A stretch of DNA of 23,587 bases from Altererythrobacter sp. (GCA_023299945.1 JALZVZ010000252.1:1-23587); one strand, 5' to 3'. Shown: positions 1 through 8,631, counted from the stretch's first letter. Translations and numbers: made by a program. Notes: a model not told the origin generated them from the sequence alone.

Positions 1-2
1 CC

Positions 3-119
3 GCCCGCAGCGGCGCAAGCCGCGAGGATATCGCGCGCCGGATGGCGTGCGGAAAACAAAAGACGCTTTGCCGCCGCAATCTCCAACAACTTCTTGACCC
101 CAAACCCAACCCCCGCTAA
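3..119 (+). CDS. C-terminal fragment of an unidentified protein (5' end outside window)
   Basis: An open frame runs from the window edge to a TAA at 117-119, giving about 38 residues that end ...LLDPKPNPR. The visible part is rich in Arg and Lys and begins with a helix-like stretch (ASREDIARRM), so it reads as the basic tail of a larger protein. I do not recognise the family. The minus strand is also free of stops over most of this short stretch, but it has no usable start there, so the + strand reading is preferred. The gene would be co-directional with the str operon but separated from rpsL by about 400 nt containing hairpins and a promoter, so it is probably a separate transcription unit. 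Confidence 0.35.
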   Translation, partial: ARSGASREDIARRMACGKQKTLCRRNLQQLLDPKPNPR

Positions 120-415
120 GCGCGCCCCTTCACGGTCATAGGCTTGCCTTTGCCCGTAACGAATTTGAGCTGAACATTGGCGGGCTACTCTCTTCTAACC
201 GAGGGAATATCCGGCAAAGTAATCCGGCGCTTTAGGGCAGACGGGTGGAGTGTTTTCAGTCTCGCGCACCGATAACACGGCGCCTTCGCGGCGGCTTTGT
301 TATCTCGCTTCATTCCGGCCTAAGTCCGGCAATGACGGATGCGCTAGGCCAATTCCTCCATTCTGAAATCCAACAAGCGGCGCAGACTATTGAACCTCGC
401 TTTGGTGCGCGGTGA
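120..415. other. Non-coding stretch upstream of the str operon
   Basis: I see no credible gene in these ~300 bases: frames are short and no ribosomal-protein or RNA-gene pattern is visible. It contains the inverted repeat at 271-304 and a smaller one near 313-336 (CATTCCGG against CCGGCAATG with one bulged base). The segment probably holds the end of the upstream transcription unit and the upstream part of the str promoter. Confidence 0.5.
271..304 (+). terminator. Hairpin upstream of the str promoter, possible terminator of the upstream gene
   Basis: GATAACA at 271-277 is perfectly complementary to TGTTATC at 298-304. Inside it, CGCC (281-284) pairs with GGCG (290-293) around a TTCGC loop. 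There is no run of T after the outer stem, so it is not a textbook rho-independent terminator. Its place between an upstream stop codon (119) and a promoter (~416) makes a terminator or processing site the simplest guess. Confidence 0.35.
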
Positions 416-421
416 TATAAT
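413..421 (+). promoter_or_regulatory. Extended -10 promoter for the str operon
   Basis: TGATATAAT is an exact TGn extended motif followed by a consensus TATAAT at 416-421. A TTGAAC lies at 390-395, but the 20-nt spacer is too long for a normal -35; an extended -10 can do without a good -35. Transcription would start near 426-429, about 95 nt before rpsL, placing the hairpin at 426-470 at or near the 5' end of the mRNA. Strong promoters are expected in front of str operons. Confidence 0.6.
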
Positions 422-425
422 CTGA

Positions 426-470
426 ACCTCATCAGGGACAGTGGGAACCGGTTTCCCGCCTGGATGAGGT
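426..470 (+). promoter_or_regulatory. str operon leader hairpin
   Basis: ACCTCATC (426-433) is perfectly complementary to GATGAGGT (463-470). Inner pairing continues with AGG/CCT and with GGGAA (443-447) against TTCCC (453-457). A second small hairpin follows (CACG 474-477, loop AAAAA, CGTG 483-486), then the rpsL ribosome-binding site. The structure lies between the promoter and the first gene, where mRNA-stabilising or r-protein-binding leaders occur. Function is inferred only. Confidence 0.55.
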
Positions 471-522
471 GAACACGAAAAACGTGCTCTGAAACGGGGC
501 GCGCAACACAAAAAGGGTAATT

Positions 523-894
523 ATGCCAACGATTAACCAGCTGGTCCGCAAGGGCCGCGTTCCGCAGAAGACCAAATCCAAGGTCCCTGCAATGGAAGCA
601 AACCCGCAAAAACGCGGCGTTTGTACGCGCGTTTATACAACGACACCAAAGAAGCCGAACTCGGCTCTGCGTAAAGTGGCCAAGGTTCGCCTGACCAACC
701 AGCGCGAAGTCATCACTTACATCCCGGGCGAGGGCCACAATCTGCAAGAGCACTCCGTTGTGCTCATCCGCGGCGGCCGTGTTCGCGATCTTCCCGGCGT
801 GCGTTATCACGTGCTGCGCGGTGTTCTCGATACGCAAGGGGTCAAGGACCGCAAGCAGTCTCGTTCGAAATACGGCGCTAAGCGGCCGAAGTAA
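523..894 (+). CDS. rpsL: 30S ribosomal protein S12
   Basis: S12 sits at the interface of the 30S subunit and helps control decoding accuracy at the A site. The 123-residue protein has the usual length. The family signature [13 protein letters not shown] is present near residues 40-52, with the accuracy-determining Lys43, and the second decoding loop reads GGRVRDLPG at 84-92. Asp89, the usual methylthiolation site of RimO, is kept. Position 88 is Arg where the E. coli protein has Lys. The start ATG has an AAGGG ribosome-binding site five bases upstream. It is the first gene of the str operon and is followed by rpsG after 56 nt. Identification is certain; any drug-response effect of Arg88 is inference. 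Confidence 0.99.
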   Translation: MPTINQLVRKGRVPQKTKSKVPAMEANPQKRGVCTRVYTTTPKKPNSALRKVAKVRLTNQREVITYIPGEGHNLQEHSVVLIRGGRVRDLPGVRYHVLRGVLDTQGVKDRKQSRSKYGAKRPK

Positions 895-950
895 GAATTT
901 TGGTGCAGCGGGCTTTGTTGCCGCGCGCCAACTCCAGAGGAGTGTAATAT

Positions 951-1421
951 ATGTCACGTCGTCGTAGACCAGAGAAGCGGGTCATCCTGCCCGATCCCAA
1001 GTTCGGTGATCAGATTCTGTCGAAATTCATGAACAACCTCATGCTCGATGGTAAGAAGTCCACCGCAGAAGGTATTGTTTATTCAGCGCTTGATACAGTT
1101 GAGGCGAAGGCCAAGACCGATCCAGTGCAAGTGTTCCATGATGCTTTGAACAACGTAAAGCCTCAGGTTGAAGTGCGCAGCCGCCGTGTTGGTGGTGCGA
1201 CCTATCAGGTGCCTGTTGAAGTGCGTCCAGAGCGCGCTCAGGCACTTGCCATTCGCTGGATGATTACAGCAGCACGCGGCCGGTCGGAGACGACTATGTC
1301 TGCGCGCCTGTCATCTGAGCTGATGGATGCCGCCAACAACCGCGGAAATGCTGTGAAGAAGCGTGAAGACACGCACCGGATGGCTGATGCCAACCGCGCC
1401 TTCTCGCATTACCGCTGGTAA
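951..1421 (+). CDS. rpsG: 30S ribosomal protein S7
   Basis: S7 is a primary binder of the 3' major domain of 16S rRNA and nucleates assembly of the 30S head; it also lies near the E-site tRNA. The 156 residues match the family length. The basic N-terminus (SRRRRPEKR), the segment [16 protein letters not shown], and the [11 protein letters not shown] motif are typical. The AGAGGAG ribosome-binding site ends eight bases before the ATG. The gene lies 56 nt after rpsL and 27 nt before fusA. In E. coli, S7 represses the str operon by binding the rpsL-rpsG gap; here that gap is about half as long, so the same mechanism cannot be assumed. Confidence 0.99.
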   Translation: MSRRRRPEKRVILPDPKFGDQILSKFMNNLMLDGKKSTAEGIVYSALDTVEAKAKTDPVQVFHDALNNVKPQVEVRSRRVGGATYQVPVEVRPERAQALAIRWMITAARGRSETTMSARLSSELMDAANNRGNAVKKREDTHRMADANRAFSHYRW

Positions 1422-1448
1422 CCCCCCTCTCTTACGGAGAACACTGAT

Positions 1449-3542
1449 ATGGCACGCGAATATCCGCTAGAGCGGTACCGCAACATTGGCATCATGGCGC
1501 ACATCGATGCTGGTAAAACCACCACGACAGAACGCATTCTGTACTACACTGGCAAATCCTACAAAATTGGCGAAGTGCATGATGGCGCTGCGACAATGGA
1601 TTGGATGGAACAAGAGCAGGAGCGCGGGATCACGATCACGTCTGCTGCAACCACAACTTTCTGGCAAAACGACGATGGTAAAGGTGAAAAGCACCGCATC
1701 AACATCATCGATACGCCCGGCCACGTTGACTTCACGATTGAAGTTGAGCGCTCTTTGCGGGTGCTCGATGGCGCGGTTGCTGTGTTTGACGGCGTCGCCG
1801 GAGTTGAGCCTCAATCCGAAACCGTATGGCGCCAAGCCGACAAATACGGTGTTCCACGGATGTGCTTCATTAACAAGCTCGACCGGACAGGCGCAGATTT
1901 TTACTACTGCGTTCAGTCGATCATCGACCGTTTGGGAGCAACACCTCTGGTGCTTTATCTCCCAATTGGCGCAGAAGCCGACCTCAAGGGCGTAGTTGAT
2001 CTGGTGAATATGCGTGGCATCGTATGGGAAAATGACGGCCTTGGCGCTGAATTTTCTTATGTCGATATCCCCGCAGACATGGCTGACAAAGCCCAGGAAT
2101 ATCACGAGAAGCTCGTTGAGACGGCCGTAGAGCTGGATGATGACGTGATGGAGAAGTTTTTCGAAGGCGAAATGCCTGACGCTGCAACTCTGAAAAGCCT
2201 CATCCGCAAAGGCACCATGGCGCGCAATTTCGTGCCAGTGATCTGTGGTTCTGCGTTTAAGAACAAGGGCGTACAGCCTTTGCTCGACGCGGTTGTCGAT
2301 TACATGCCTTCACCGCTCGACGTGCCTGCGATTAAAGGCATTAAGCCTAACAGCGAAGAAGAAGATGAGCGCGAATCTAGCGATGATGCGCCATTCTCAG
2401 CACTCGCGTTTAAGATCATGAACGATCCGTTCGTGGGCTCGCTTACCTTCACCCGCATTTATTCCGGCAAGCTGGAAAAAGGCGCGGTTACAAACTCTGT
2501 CAAAGAGAAGAAGGAAAAAATCGGCCGGATGCTGCTTATGCATTCCAACAACCGGGAAGACATTGATGAGGCGTTTGCCGGCGACATTGTCGCTATTGCA
2601 GGCCTGAAAGCGACCACCACTGGTGACACGCTTTGTGATCCAGCCAATCCGATTATTCTTGAGCGTATGGAATTCCCTGAGCCAGTGATCGAGCTGTCTG
2701 TGGAACCAAAAACCAAAGCTGACCAAGAAAAGATGGGCGTAGCGCTCAATCGTTTGGCTGCTGAGGATCCATCATTCCGCGTAACGACTGACCACGAAAG
2801 CGGTCAGACAATCATCAAAGGTATGGGCGAGCTTCACCTCGACATCCTGGTTGATCGTATGAAGCGCGAGTTCAAGGTCGAAGCAAATGTTGGCGCGCCT
2901 CAAGTGGCGTATCGCGAATCTTTGGGCCGCACTATTGACATCGACTACACCCACAAGAAGCAATCGGGCGGCACCGGGCAATTTGCCCGCGCCAAAGCGA
3001 ACTTTATCCCTGGTGAACGCGGTCAAGGCATTGTCTTTGAAGACAGCATTAAGGGCGGTAACATTCCTAAGGAATATATACCGAGCCTTGAAAAAGGTAT
3101 CCGTGAGCAAGCCGAAAGCGGCTATCTCATCGGCTTCCCAATCATCGACTTTACCATCCACGTAACGGACGGCGCCTATCACGATGTTGATAGTAGCACT
3201 GTGGCTTTTGAAATCTGTGGACGCGGCGCAATGCGCGAAGCGGCAGAGCGGGGCGGCATTAAACTGCTCGAACCGGTCATGAAGGTTGAAGTCGTCACAC
3301 CGGAAGATTATCTCGGTGACGTGATCGGCGATCTGAACTCGCGGCGCGGACAAATCCAAGGGACAGATACCCGCGGTAATGCCCAAGCTGTGGAAGCTTT
3401 CGTTCCATTGGCCAACATGTTTGGTTATGTGAACGAACTGCGCTCCTTCAGCCAAGGCCGCGCAAACTACTCGATGCAATTCAGCCACTACGAAGAAGTT
3501 CCGGCGGCTGTTGCACTAGAGGTGAAGGAGAAGCTTGCCTAA
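1449..3542 (+). CDS. fusA: Elongation factor G
   Basis: EF-G is the GTPase that drives translocation of tRNAs and mRNA and works with ribosome recycling factor. The 697-residue length is standard. GTPase motifs are AHIDAGKT (17-24), the switch-I RGIT (59-62), DTPGH (88-92) and NKLD (142-145). The later EF-G domains are also complete, including the GMGELHLDI motif of domain III and a domain IV segment with the motif GGTGQFA. The gene is in the canonical place between rpsG and tuf. A hairpin lies in the 93-nt gap downstream. No truncation or unusual replacement was noticed. Confidence 0.99.
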   Translation: MAREYPLERYRNIGIMAHIDAGKTTTTERILYYTGKSYKIGEVHDGAATMDWMEQEQERGITITSAATTTFWQNDDGKGEKHRINIIDTPGHVDFTIEVERSLRVLDGAVAVFDGVAGVEPQSETVWRQADKYGVPRMCFINKLDRTGADFYYCVQSIIDRLGATPLVLYLPIGAEADLKGVVDLVNMRGIVWENDGLGAEFSYVDIPADMADKAQEYHEKLVETAVELDDDVMEKFFEGEMPDAATLKSLIRKGTMARNFVPVICGSAFKNKGVQPLLDAVVDYMPSPLDVPAIKGIKPNSEEEDERESSDDAPFSALAFKIMNDPFVGSLTFTRIYSGKLEKGAVTNSVKEKKEKIGRMLLMHSNNREDIDEAFAGDIVAIAGLKATTTGDTLCDPANPIILERMEFPEPVIELSVEPKTKADQEKMGVALNRLAAEDPSFRVTTDHESGQTIIKGMGELHLDILVDRMKREFKVEANVGAPQVAYRESLGRTIDIDYTHKKQSGGTGQFARAKANFIPGERGQGIVFEDSIKGGNIPKEYIPSLEKGIREQAESGYLIGFPIIDFTIHVTDGAYHDVDSSTVAFEICGRGAMREAAERGGIKLLEPVMKVEVVTPEDYLGDVIGDLNSRRGQIQGTDTRGNAQAVEAFVPLANMFGYVNELRSFSQGRANYSMQFSHYEEVPAAVALEVKEKLA

Positions 3543-3562
3543 GCGCGAGCTTACGTCTAGGG

Positions 3563-3588
3563 GCGGCGCCTGTAATCATGGGTGCCGC
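3563..3588 (+). other. Intergenic hairpin between fusA and tuf
   Basis: GCGGCGCC (3563-3570) pairs with GGTGCCGC (3581-3588) over eight base pairs including one G-U, with a ten-base loop. No T run follows. It could be a processing or stability element that sets EF-Tu mRNA apart from the upstream genes, as EF-Tu is needed in large excess. That role is inferred. Confidence 0.4.
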
Positions 3589-3635
3589 ATCACCCTGCGA
3601 ATTTGTTTTGAAATTGACTTAGAAGGTTATTGAAA

Positions 3636-4826
3636 ATGGCGAAGGCTAAATTTGAGCGGAATAAACCGCACTGCAACATCGGCACCATTGGTCACGTTGA
3701 CCACGGTAAAACCACACTGACTGCAGCGATCACAAAAGTGATGGCTGAAGCATCAGGCGGCGAAGCCGTTGATTTTGCAAACATCGATAAAGCTCCTGAA
3801 GAGCGCGAGCGCGGGATCACAATCTCTACCGCTCACGTTGAGTACGAAACCGAAGCGCGTCACTACGCACACGTCGATTGCCCAGGCCACGCCGATTATG
3901 TGAAAAACATGATCACTGGTGCGGCGCAAATGGATGGCGCTATCTTGGTTGTGAACGCAGCTGACGGCCCAATGCCACAAACACGCGAGCACATCCTGCT
4001 TGCGCGTCAGGTTGGTGTGCCAGCTCTGGTTGTTTACATGAACAAGGTTGACCAAGTCGACGACGAGGAAATCCTTGAGCTCGTTGAAATGGAAGTTCGT
4101 GAACTTCTCAGCGAATATGGTTTTGACGGCGACGAAATCGCAATCACTAAGGGTTCAGCTCTTGCTGCTCTCGAAGGCCGCGATCCTGAAATCGGTGCCG
4201 ACTCGATCAAAGCTCTGATGGATTCAGTGGATGCGCACATTCCGCAGCCTGAGCGTCCAGTCGATCAGCCGTTCCTGATGCCAATTGAAGACGTGTTCTC
4301 AATCTCTGGCCGCGGTACTGTTGTAACCGGCCGTATTGAAACCGGCATCGTCAATGTTGGCGACGAAGTTGAAATCGTTGGCATCAAAGACACTTCAAAA
4401 ACTACCGTCACTGGTGTTGAAATGTTCCGCAAGCTGCTCGACAGCGGCGAAGCAGGCGACAACGTTGGCGCACTGATCCGCGGCGTTGCCCGTGAAGAAG
4501 TTGAGCGCGGTCAGGTTCTTTGTAAGCCTGGTTCGGTTAGCCCGCACACTGAATTCGAAGCGAGCGTCTACGTTCTTTCGAAGGACGAGGGTGGTCGTCA
4601 CACACCATTCTTTGCGAACTACCGTCCACAATTCTACTTCCGCACAACCGACGTAACCGGTGAAGTTGTTCTCCCTGAGGGCACTGAAATGGTTATGCCT
4701 GGTGATGACGTGAAAATCGCTGTTAAGCTGATTGCACCGATCGCTATGGACGAAGGTTTGCGCTTCGCGATCCGCGAAGGCGGCCGTACCGTTGGTTCGG
4801 GCGTTGTTGGTAAAATCACCAAGTAA
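3636..4826 (+). CDS. tuf: Elongation factor Tu
   Basis: EF-Tu delivers aminoacyl-tRNA to the ribosomal A site as a GTP complex. The protein is 396 residues with GHVDHGKT (19-26), switch-I RGITI, DCPGH (81-85) and NKVD (136-139), followed by two beta-barrel domains ending in [12 protein letters not shown] frame start at TTG 3630 adds only two residues; ATG 3636 is preferred because AGAAGG at 3621-3626 lies nine bases upstream and the product then begins with the family N-terminus [12 protein letters not shown]. It is the last gene of the str operon, with an inverted repeat and a strong terminator downstream. Whether a second tuf copy exists elsewhere cannot be seen. Confidence 0.99.
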   Translation: MAKAKFERNKPHCNIGTIGHVDHGKTTLTAAITKVMAEASGGEAVDFANIDKAPEERERGITISTAHVEYETEARHYAHVDCPGHADYVKNMITGAAQMDGAILVVNAADGPMPQTREHILLARQVGVPALVVYMNKVDQVDDEEILELVEMEVRELLSEYGFDGDEIAITKGSALAALEGRDPEIGADSIKALMDSVDAHIPQPERPVDQPFLMPIEDVFSISGRGTVVTGRIETGIVNVGDEVEIVGIKDTSKTTVTGVEMFRKLLDSGEAGDNVGALIRGVAREEVERGQVLCKPGSVSPHTEFEASVYVLSKDEGGRHTPFFANYRPQFYFRTTDVTGEVVLPEGTEMVMPGDDVKIAVKLIAPIAMDEGLRFAIREGGRTVGSGVVGKITK

Positions 4827-4827
4827 G

Positions 4828-4856
4828 CGTTTCGCGCCAAGCTTTTGGCGCTAACG
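4828..4856 (+). other. Inverted repeat just after tuf
   Basis: GCGCCAA (4834-4840) and TTGGCGC (4845-4851) are perfect complements around GCTT, and outer CGTT/AACG (4828-4831 and 4853-4856) can add pairs. It begins right after the tuf stop and precedes the true terminator by about ten bases. It may protect the tuf 3' end after termination. Confidence 0.5.
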
Positions 4857-4863
4857 AAAAATT

Positions 4864-4901
4864 GGCCCGGTGCTCTTAATTGAGTGCCGGGCCGTTTTTT
4901 T
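4864..4901 (+). terminator. Rho-independent terminator of the str operon
   Basis: GGCCCGG (4864-4870) pairs with CCGGGCC (4887-4893), and the stem continues through two G-U pairs and GCTC/GAG-type pairs to a TTAATT loop, for about 12 bp. Seven T follow at 4895-4901. This is the best canonical terminator in the window and separates the str operon from the S10 operon. Confidence 0.85.
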
Positions 4902-5010
4902 GGCGGAGAGTAACGCTAAAAATGCAGCCTTTTTGATGGCTTATCCGCCCAATGGTTCCCGGCATTCTGTGTGACCATAATTAAGGGGGCGGGCAGGGCG
5001 AGAAAAGGGG

Positions 5011-5039
5011 TTGTCAGACTCAGCACTCAAACGTATATG
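5011..5039 (+). promoter_or_regulatory. Candidate S10 operon promoter
   Basis: TTGTCA (5011-5016) and TATATG (5034-5039) are separated by exactly 17 bases, close to the sigma-70/RpoD-type consensus. It lies just past the str terminator and would start RNA near 5046, leaving a leader of about 150 nt. This position suits the S10 operon. No experimental support is available. Confidence 0.45.
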
Positions 5040-5083
5040 CGCGCTTCAGGTTAGAGGATTCGTTCTCTTCCACGTAATTTTGT

Positions 5084-5140
5084 AAGGCCCCCGCAGTGGC
5101 CATCTGGGAAACCAGGCAGGCATAGCGGGTGGTCCTTTTT
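5084..5140 (+). promoter_or_regulatory. S10 leader hairpin with T tract, putative attenuator
   Basis: AAGG-CC-CCCGC (5084-5094) pairs with GCGGG-T-GG-T-CCTT (5125-5137), leaving two single bulged T on the 3' side. Inside, GCC (5099-5101) pairs with GGC (5119-5121), and CTGG-GAAA-CCAG (5104-5115) forms a GNRA-capped tip. The 3' arm runs into TTTTTGTTTTT (5136-5146). The form, a long hairpin plus U-rich tract inside a leader, is that of a transcription terminator or attenuator. In E. coli the S10 leader is controlled by ribosomal protein L4 by attenuation; here the regulator is unknown. Confidence 0.55.
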
Positions 5141-5192
5141 GTTTTTGAGAGGCGTAAAAACCTCTTTGGCTCTTTCGCATTGGTAATAGGTA

Positions 5193-5504
5193 ATGGAAGC
5201 TCAGAATATCCGCATTCGCCTGAAGGCGTTTGATCACCGTGTTCTCGATCAGGCAACTGGCGAGATTGCAGAGACAGCGCGCCGCACCGGCGCTCTTATT
5301 CGCGGCCCCATTCCCATGCCAACGCGCATTGAGAAGTTCACAGTGAACCGCGGCCCGCACATCGATAAGAAGTCGCGGGAGCAGTTCGAAGTGCGCACTT
5401 ACAAGCGGTTGCTCGACATCGTGCAGCCTAACGCCCAAACGGTCGACGCTTTGATGAAGCTCGACCTTGCTGCGGGTGTTAACGTAGAGATCAAGCTCGC
5501 TTAA
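5193..5504 (+). CDS. rpsJ: 30S ribosomal protein S10
   Basis: S10 is a head protein of the 30S subunit and, with NusB, part of the transcription antitermination complex. The 103 residues begin [19 protein letters not shown] and contain the family motif GPIPMPTR near residue 39 and the basic segment following [12 protein letters not shown]. The ATG follows a weak AGG-containing ribosome-binding site. It is the first gene of the S10 operon, lying 366 nt after tuf and, unusually, 273 nt before rplC instead of adjoining it closely. The sequence is complete and ordinary. Confidence 0.99.
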   Translation: MEAQNIRIRLKAFDHRVLDQATGEIAETARRTGALIRGPIPMPTRIEKFTVNRGPHIDKKSREQFEVRTYKRLLDIVQPNAQTVDALMKLDLAAGVNVEIKLA

Positions 5505-5777
5505 GCGAATTGGTCAAACGTCCTTCGGTCGGGACGCTAAACGAGCCGAGAATTACAGGAGCTCTTATGGCTCCGCTGGTCTTTTAAGATCGGCAAGACA
5601 TAGGGATACCGCCGGCGCTTCGCATGCGAAGCAAATGTCCGGGCCGCGTCCCCCGTCTCGCACCTGCCTTTACCGGTTGGTGCATTCAGCCCGGACGGGG
5701 CGACGTTACGAAATTACTGGGTTGTCACGCACGTTGGGAATGGTCCCTGCGTGCCTCTGTATTAGGAGTTACTGACG
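5505..5777 (+). promoter_or_regulatory. Highly structured rpsJ-rplC intergenic leader
   Basis: This 273-nt gap holds at least five inverted repeats: CGTCC/GGACG (5519-5536); GGAGC/GCTCC (5558-5574); a perfect 16-nt palindrome (5617-5632); GTCCGGGC (5637-5644) with GCCCGGAC (5689-5696), enclosing GCACC/GGTGC (5660-5683); and CACGCA (5726-5731) with TGCGTG (5748-5753), enclosing GGGA/TCCC. CCCCGTC (5651-5657) is also complementary to GACGGGG (5694-5700), which overlaps the 5689-5696 arm, so two folds compete. The region ends in the rplC ribosome-binding site AGGAG (5764-5768). It looks like an RNA leader for rplC-rplD and the genes after them. Confidence 0.5.
5567..5587 (+). CDS. Possible six-codon minigene MAPLVF
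   Basis: ATG at 5567 is preceded by AGGAG at 5557-5561 with five bases between, and the frame closes at TAA 5585-5587 after six codons. The ribosome-binding site and codons two to three (GGAGC against GCTCC) can pair with each other, so initiation might be controlled by folding. It may be a leader peptide, or a chance frame inside an RNA structure. No homologue is known to me. Confidence 0.2.
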   Translation: MAPLVF

Positions 5778-6572
5778 ATGCGCACTGGCGTGATCGCGAA
5801 AAAAGTCGGGATGACCCGCCTGTTTCAGGAGGATGGACGGCACGTACCTGTGACCGTTCTGGCGCTTGAAGACTGTCAGGTTGTTTCCCACCGTACTCAA
5901 GAGCGTGACGGTTATGTCGCGCTTCAAGTCGGTTCCGGCGAAGCGAAACAAAAGAACGTTGCGAAACCGCAGCGCGAACATTTTGCCAAGGCAGGCGTTC
6001 CTCTGAAGCGCCGCGTGGCTGAATTCCGGCTTGAGAATGAAGAGGGCTTTATGCCTGTTGGCGCTGTCATCAGCGCAGAGCACTTCATCGCCGGTCAAAA
6101 AGTCGACATCACTGGTCACACGCAAGGTAAAGGCTTTGCCGGCGCCATGAAGCGTTGGGGCTTTGGTGGTTTGCGCGCGACGCACGGCGTTTCGATCTCT
6201 CACCGGTCGCATGGTTCTACGGGTAACCGTCAGGATCCAGGCCGCGTGTTTAAGGGCAAGAAAATGGCGGGCCACATGGGTGATCGCCAGCGCACACAGC
6301 AAAATCTCGAAGTTGTTCGCACCGATGCAGAGCGCGGCCTTCTCTTTGTAAAGGGTTCTGTACCTGGATCGAAGAATGGCTGGTTGGTTGTTCAGGACGC
6401 TGTGAAGCTTCCTGTGCCTTCAGAAGCGCCTTTTCCTGGTGCGGTTCTCGACCTGAATGCAGCGGTTGACGCTGTTGTTGAGGCAGAAGCGCCTGCGGTT
6501 GATACTGCAGCGGCGGATACGCCAGCAGCGGATACGGCACCTGCGGCCTCTGACGAAAATAAGGAGGGCTGA
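5778..6572 (+). CDS. rplC: 50S ribosomal protein L3, with C-terminal extension
   Basis: L3 binds near the 3' end of 23S rRNA, starts 50S assembly, and reaches the peptidyl transferase centre. Core motifs are visible: [14 protein letters not shown] at the start, [13 protein letters not shown] near 117-129, SHGSTG at 144-149, and [13 protein letters not shown] near 156-168. The 264 residues exceed the E. coli length (209). The surplus is a tail from about residue 215, acidic and rich in Ala, Asp and Thr. The E. coli methylated Gln150 position aligns with Asn here. AGGAG nine bases before the ATG supports the start. The end carries the rplD ribosome-binding site, so the two are probably coupled. 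Confidence 0.98.
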   Translation: MRTGVIAKKVGMTRLFQEDGRHVPVTVLALEDCQVVSHRTQERDGYVALQVGSGEAKQKNVAKPQREHFAKAGVPLKRRVAEFRLENEEGFMPVGAVISAEHFIAGQKVDITGHTQGKGFAGAMKRWGFGGLRATHGVSISHRSHGSTGNRQDPGRVFKGKKMAGHMGDRQRTQQNLEVVRTDAERGLLFVKGSVPGSKNGWLVVQDAVKLPVPSEAPFPGAVLDLNAAVDAVVEAEAPAVDTAAADTPAADTAPAASDENKEG

Positions 6573-6576
6573 GACC

Positions 6577-7200
6577 ATGAAAGTTAAAGTCCAGAAAATC
6601 GACGGTAAGGCGTCTGGCGATCTTGAGCTCAACGATACCATTTTCGGTGTTGAGCCGCGCGCTGATATCCTTCACCGTATTGTCACATGGCAGCTTGAAA
6701 AGCGCCGTGCGACCGCACGTCCGACCCGCGAACGGTCAGATGTCGCTCGCACTGGTGCAAAGTTCGGCGCCCAAAAAGGCTCCGGCGGCGCACGTCACGG
6801 CGAGCGCAGTGCTCCGATCTTCATCGGCGGCGGTAAAGCCCACGGCGCACGCAAGCGTGATTTCAACCCATCGCTGAATAAGAAAATTCGCGCTTTGGGC
6901 CTGAAGATGGCTTTGTCGAGCAAGGCGAAAGACGGTCTCGTAATCGTTGACACCCTTGAGCTGAAAGATGCCAAGACAAAGTCGCTCAAAGCCCACCTGG
7001 AAAAAGCTGGCTATGCCGGTAAAGTCCTCGTGATGGACGGCGAGAGCGTCAATGACGGTTTCTCAAAGGCGGCTAGCAACATTCCAAACATCAACGTGAT
7101 GTCTGCGACCGGTGCGAACGTCTATGACATTTTGAACCACGACACGCTGGTCCTGACCAAGGATGCTGTCGAAAAGCTGGAGGCGCGCTTCAATGGCTAA
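6577..7200 (+). CDS. rplD: 50S ribosomal protein L4
   Basis: L4 binds 23S rRNA, and its long loop lines the exit-tunnel constriction. In E. coli it also represses its own S10 operon. The true start is ATG 6577: AAGGAGG (6561-6567, inside the end of rplC) lies nine bases upstream and the product begins [15 protein letters not shown]. Length is then 207 residues, normal for the family; a longer frame from 6457 overlaps rplC and is not real. The tunnel loop is visible in the stretch around [12 protein letters not shown]. It overlaps rplW by eight bases. If the S10 leader is an attenuator, L4 would be the first regulator to test. Confidence 0.98.
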   Translation: MKVKVQKIDGKASGDLELNDTIFGVEPRADILHRIVTWQLEKRRATARPTRERSDVARTGAKFGAQKGSGGARHGERSAPIFIGGGKAHGARKRDFNPSLNKKIRALGLKMALSSKAKDGLVIVDTLELKDAKTKSLKAHLEKAGYAGKVLVMDGESVNDGFSKAASNIPNINVMSATGANVYDILNHDTLVLTKDAVEKLEARFNG

Positions 7201-7504
7201 AAAGCAAGAAGTAGACGCGCGTCACTATGACGTGATTTTGGCTCCGCACATCACTGAGAAGGCAACGTTGGCTTCTGAGTTTAATGCGGTTGTCTTTAAG
7301 GTTGCGAATGATGCGACGAAGCCGCAGATCAAAGAAGCGGTAGAAGCGATCTTCGATACCAAGGTGGCGGGCGTGAATACGATCGTGACTAAGGGCAAGA
7401 CCAAGCGCTGGAAGGGTAAGCCTTACAAGCGTTCCGACATGAAAAAAGCGATTGTGACTTTGGCTGAAGGCCAAGATGCAATCGACATCACCAGCGGGAT
7501 CTGA
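7193..7504 (+). CDS. rplW: 50S ribosomal protein L23
   Basis: L23 sits at the tunnel exit and is the docking site for trigger factor and signal recognition particle. Start ATG 7193 gives 103 residues beginning [28 protein letters not shown] at 7179-7183 lies nine bases upstream within rplD. A frame starting at 7163 would add ten residues inside rplD and lacks support. Typical features are ITEKA near 19-23 and [20 protein letters not shown] in the C-terminal half. It overlaps rplD by eight bases and precedes rplB by eight, suggesting coupled translation. Confidence 0.98.
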   Translation: MAKKQEVDARHYDVILAPHITEKATLASEFNAVVFKVANDATKPQIKEAVEAIFDTKVAGVNTIVTKGKTKRWKGKPYKRSDMKKAIVTLAEGQDAIDITSGI

Positions 7505-7512
7505 GGCGAGAT

Positions 7513-8349
<837 letters not shown>

Positions 8350-8355
8350 TCCGAC

Positions 8356-8631
8356 ATGGCTCGTTCCGTCTGGAAAGGTCCCTTCGTCGAACTTAGCCTT
8401 CTTAAGAAGGCAGAAGAGGCGCAGGATGCAAGTAATACCAAGCCGATCAAAACATGGTCGCGCCGCAGTACTATCTTGCCACAATTCGTTGGCCTGACAT
8501 TTAGTGTCTATAATGGTCATAAGTTCATCCCGGTGTCCGTTAATGAGGACATGGTTGGGCACAAGCTCGGTGAATTTGCGCCAACGCGCACATTCCCCGG
8601 TCATGCTGCCGACAAGAAGGGCAAGCGATAA
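8356..8631 (+). CDS. rpsS: 30S ribosomal protein S19
   Basis: S19 forms a complex with S13 in the 30S head and contacts tRNA and the intersubunit bridge. The 91-residue product begins [20 protein letters not shown] and has the family stretch [22 protein letters not shown] followed closely by [13 protein letters not shown], at normal length. Its stop codon overlaps the rplV start by one base (TAATG), a sign of translational coupling. Confidence 0.99.
   Translation: MARSVWKGPFVELSLLKKAEEAQDASNTKPIKTWSRRSTILPQFVGLTFSVYNGHKFIPVSVNEDMVGHKLGEFAPTRTFPGHAADKKGKR

Larger units (their letters stand above)
4902..5192 (+). other. S10 operon upstream and leader region
   Basis: No credible gene is present here. 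The part up to 5010 holds only a weak inverted repeat (GGCGGA 4902-4907 with TCCGCC 4944-4949). From 5011 onward there is a promoter-like pair, then a ~150-nt leader containing the large hairpin at 5084-5135, a T-rich tract, a smaller hairpin (AGAGG 5148-5152, CCTCT 5161-5165) and the rpsJ ribosome-binding region. Confidence 0.6.

Noticed and set aside
310..957. Minus-strand frame of 215 codons over rpsL
   Set aside because: It is the antisense shadow of rpsL, a certain gene, and has no recognisable protein pattern.
4902..5010. Search for a tRNA-Trp/secE/nusG-like block after tuf
   Set aside because: No cloverleaf or SecE/NusG pattern is present; the region is non-coding.
5624..5869. Plus-strand frame of 81 codons overlapping the rplC start
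   Set aside because: Out of frame with rplC, no ribosome-binding site, and it covers RNA-structure sequence with no protein pattern.
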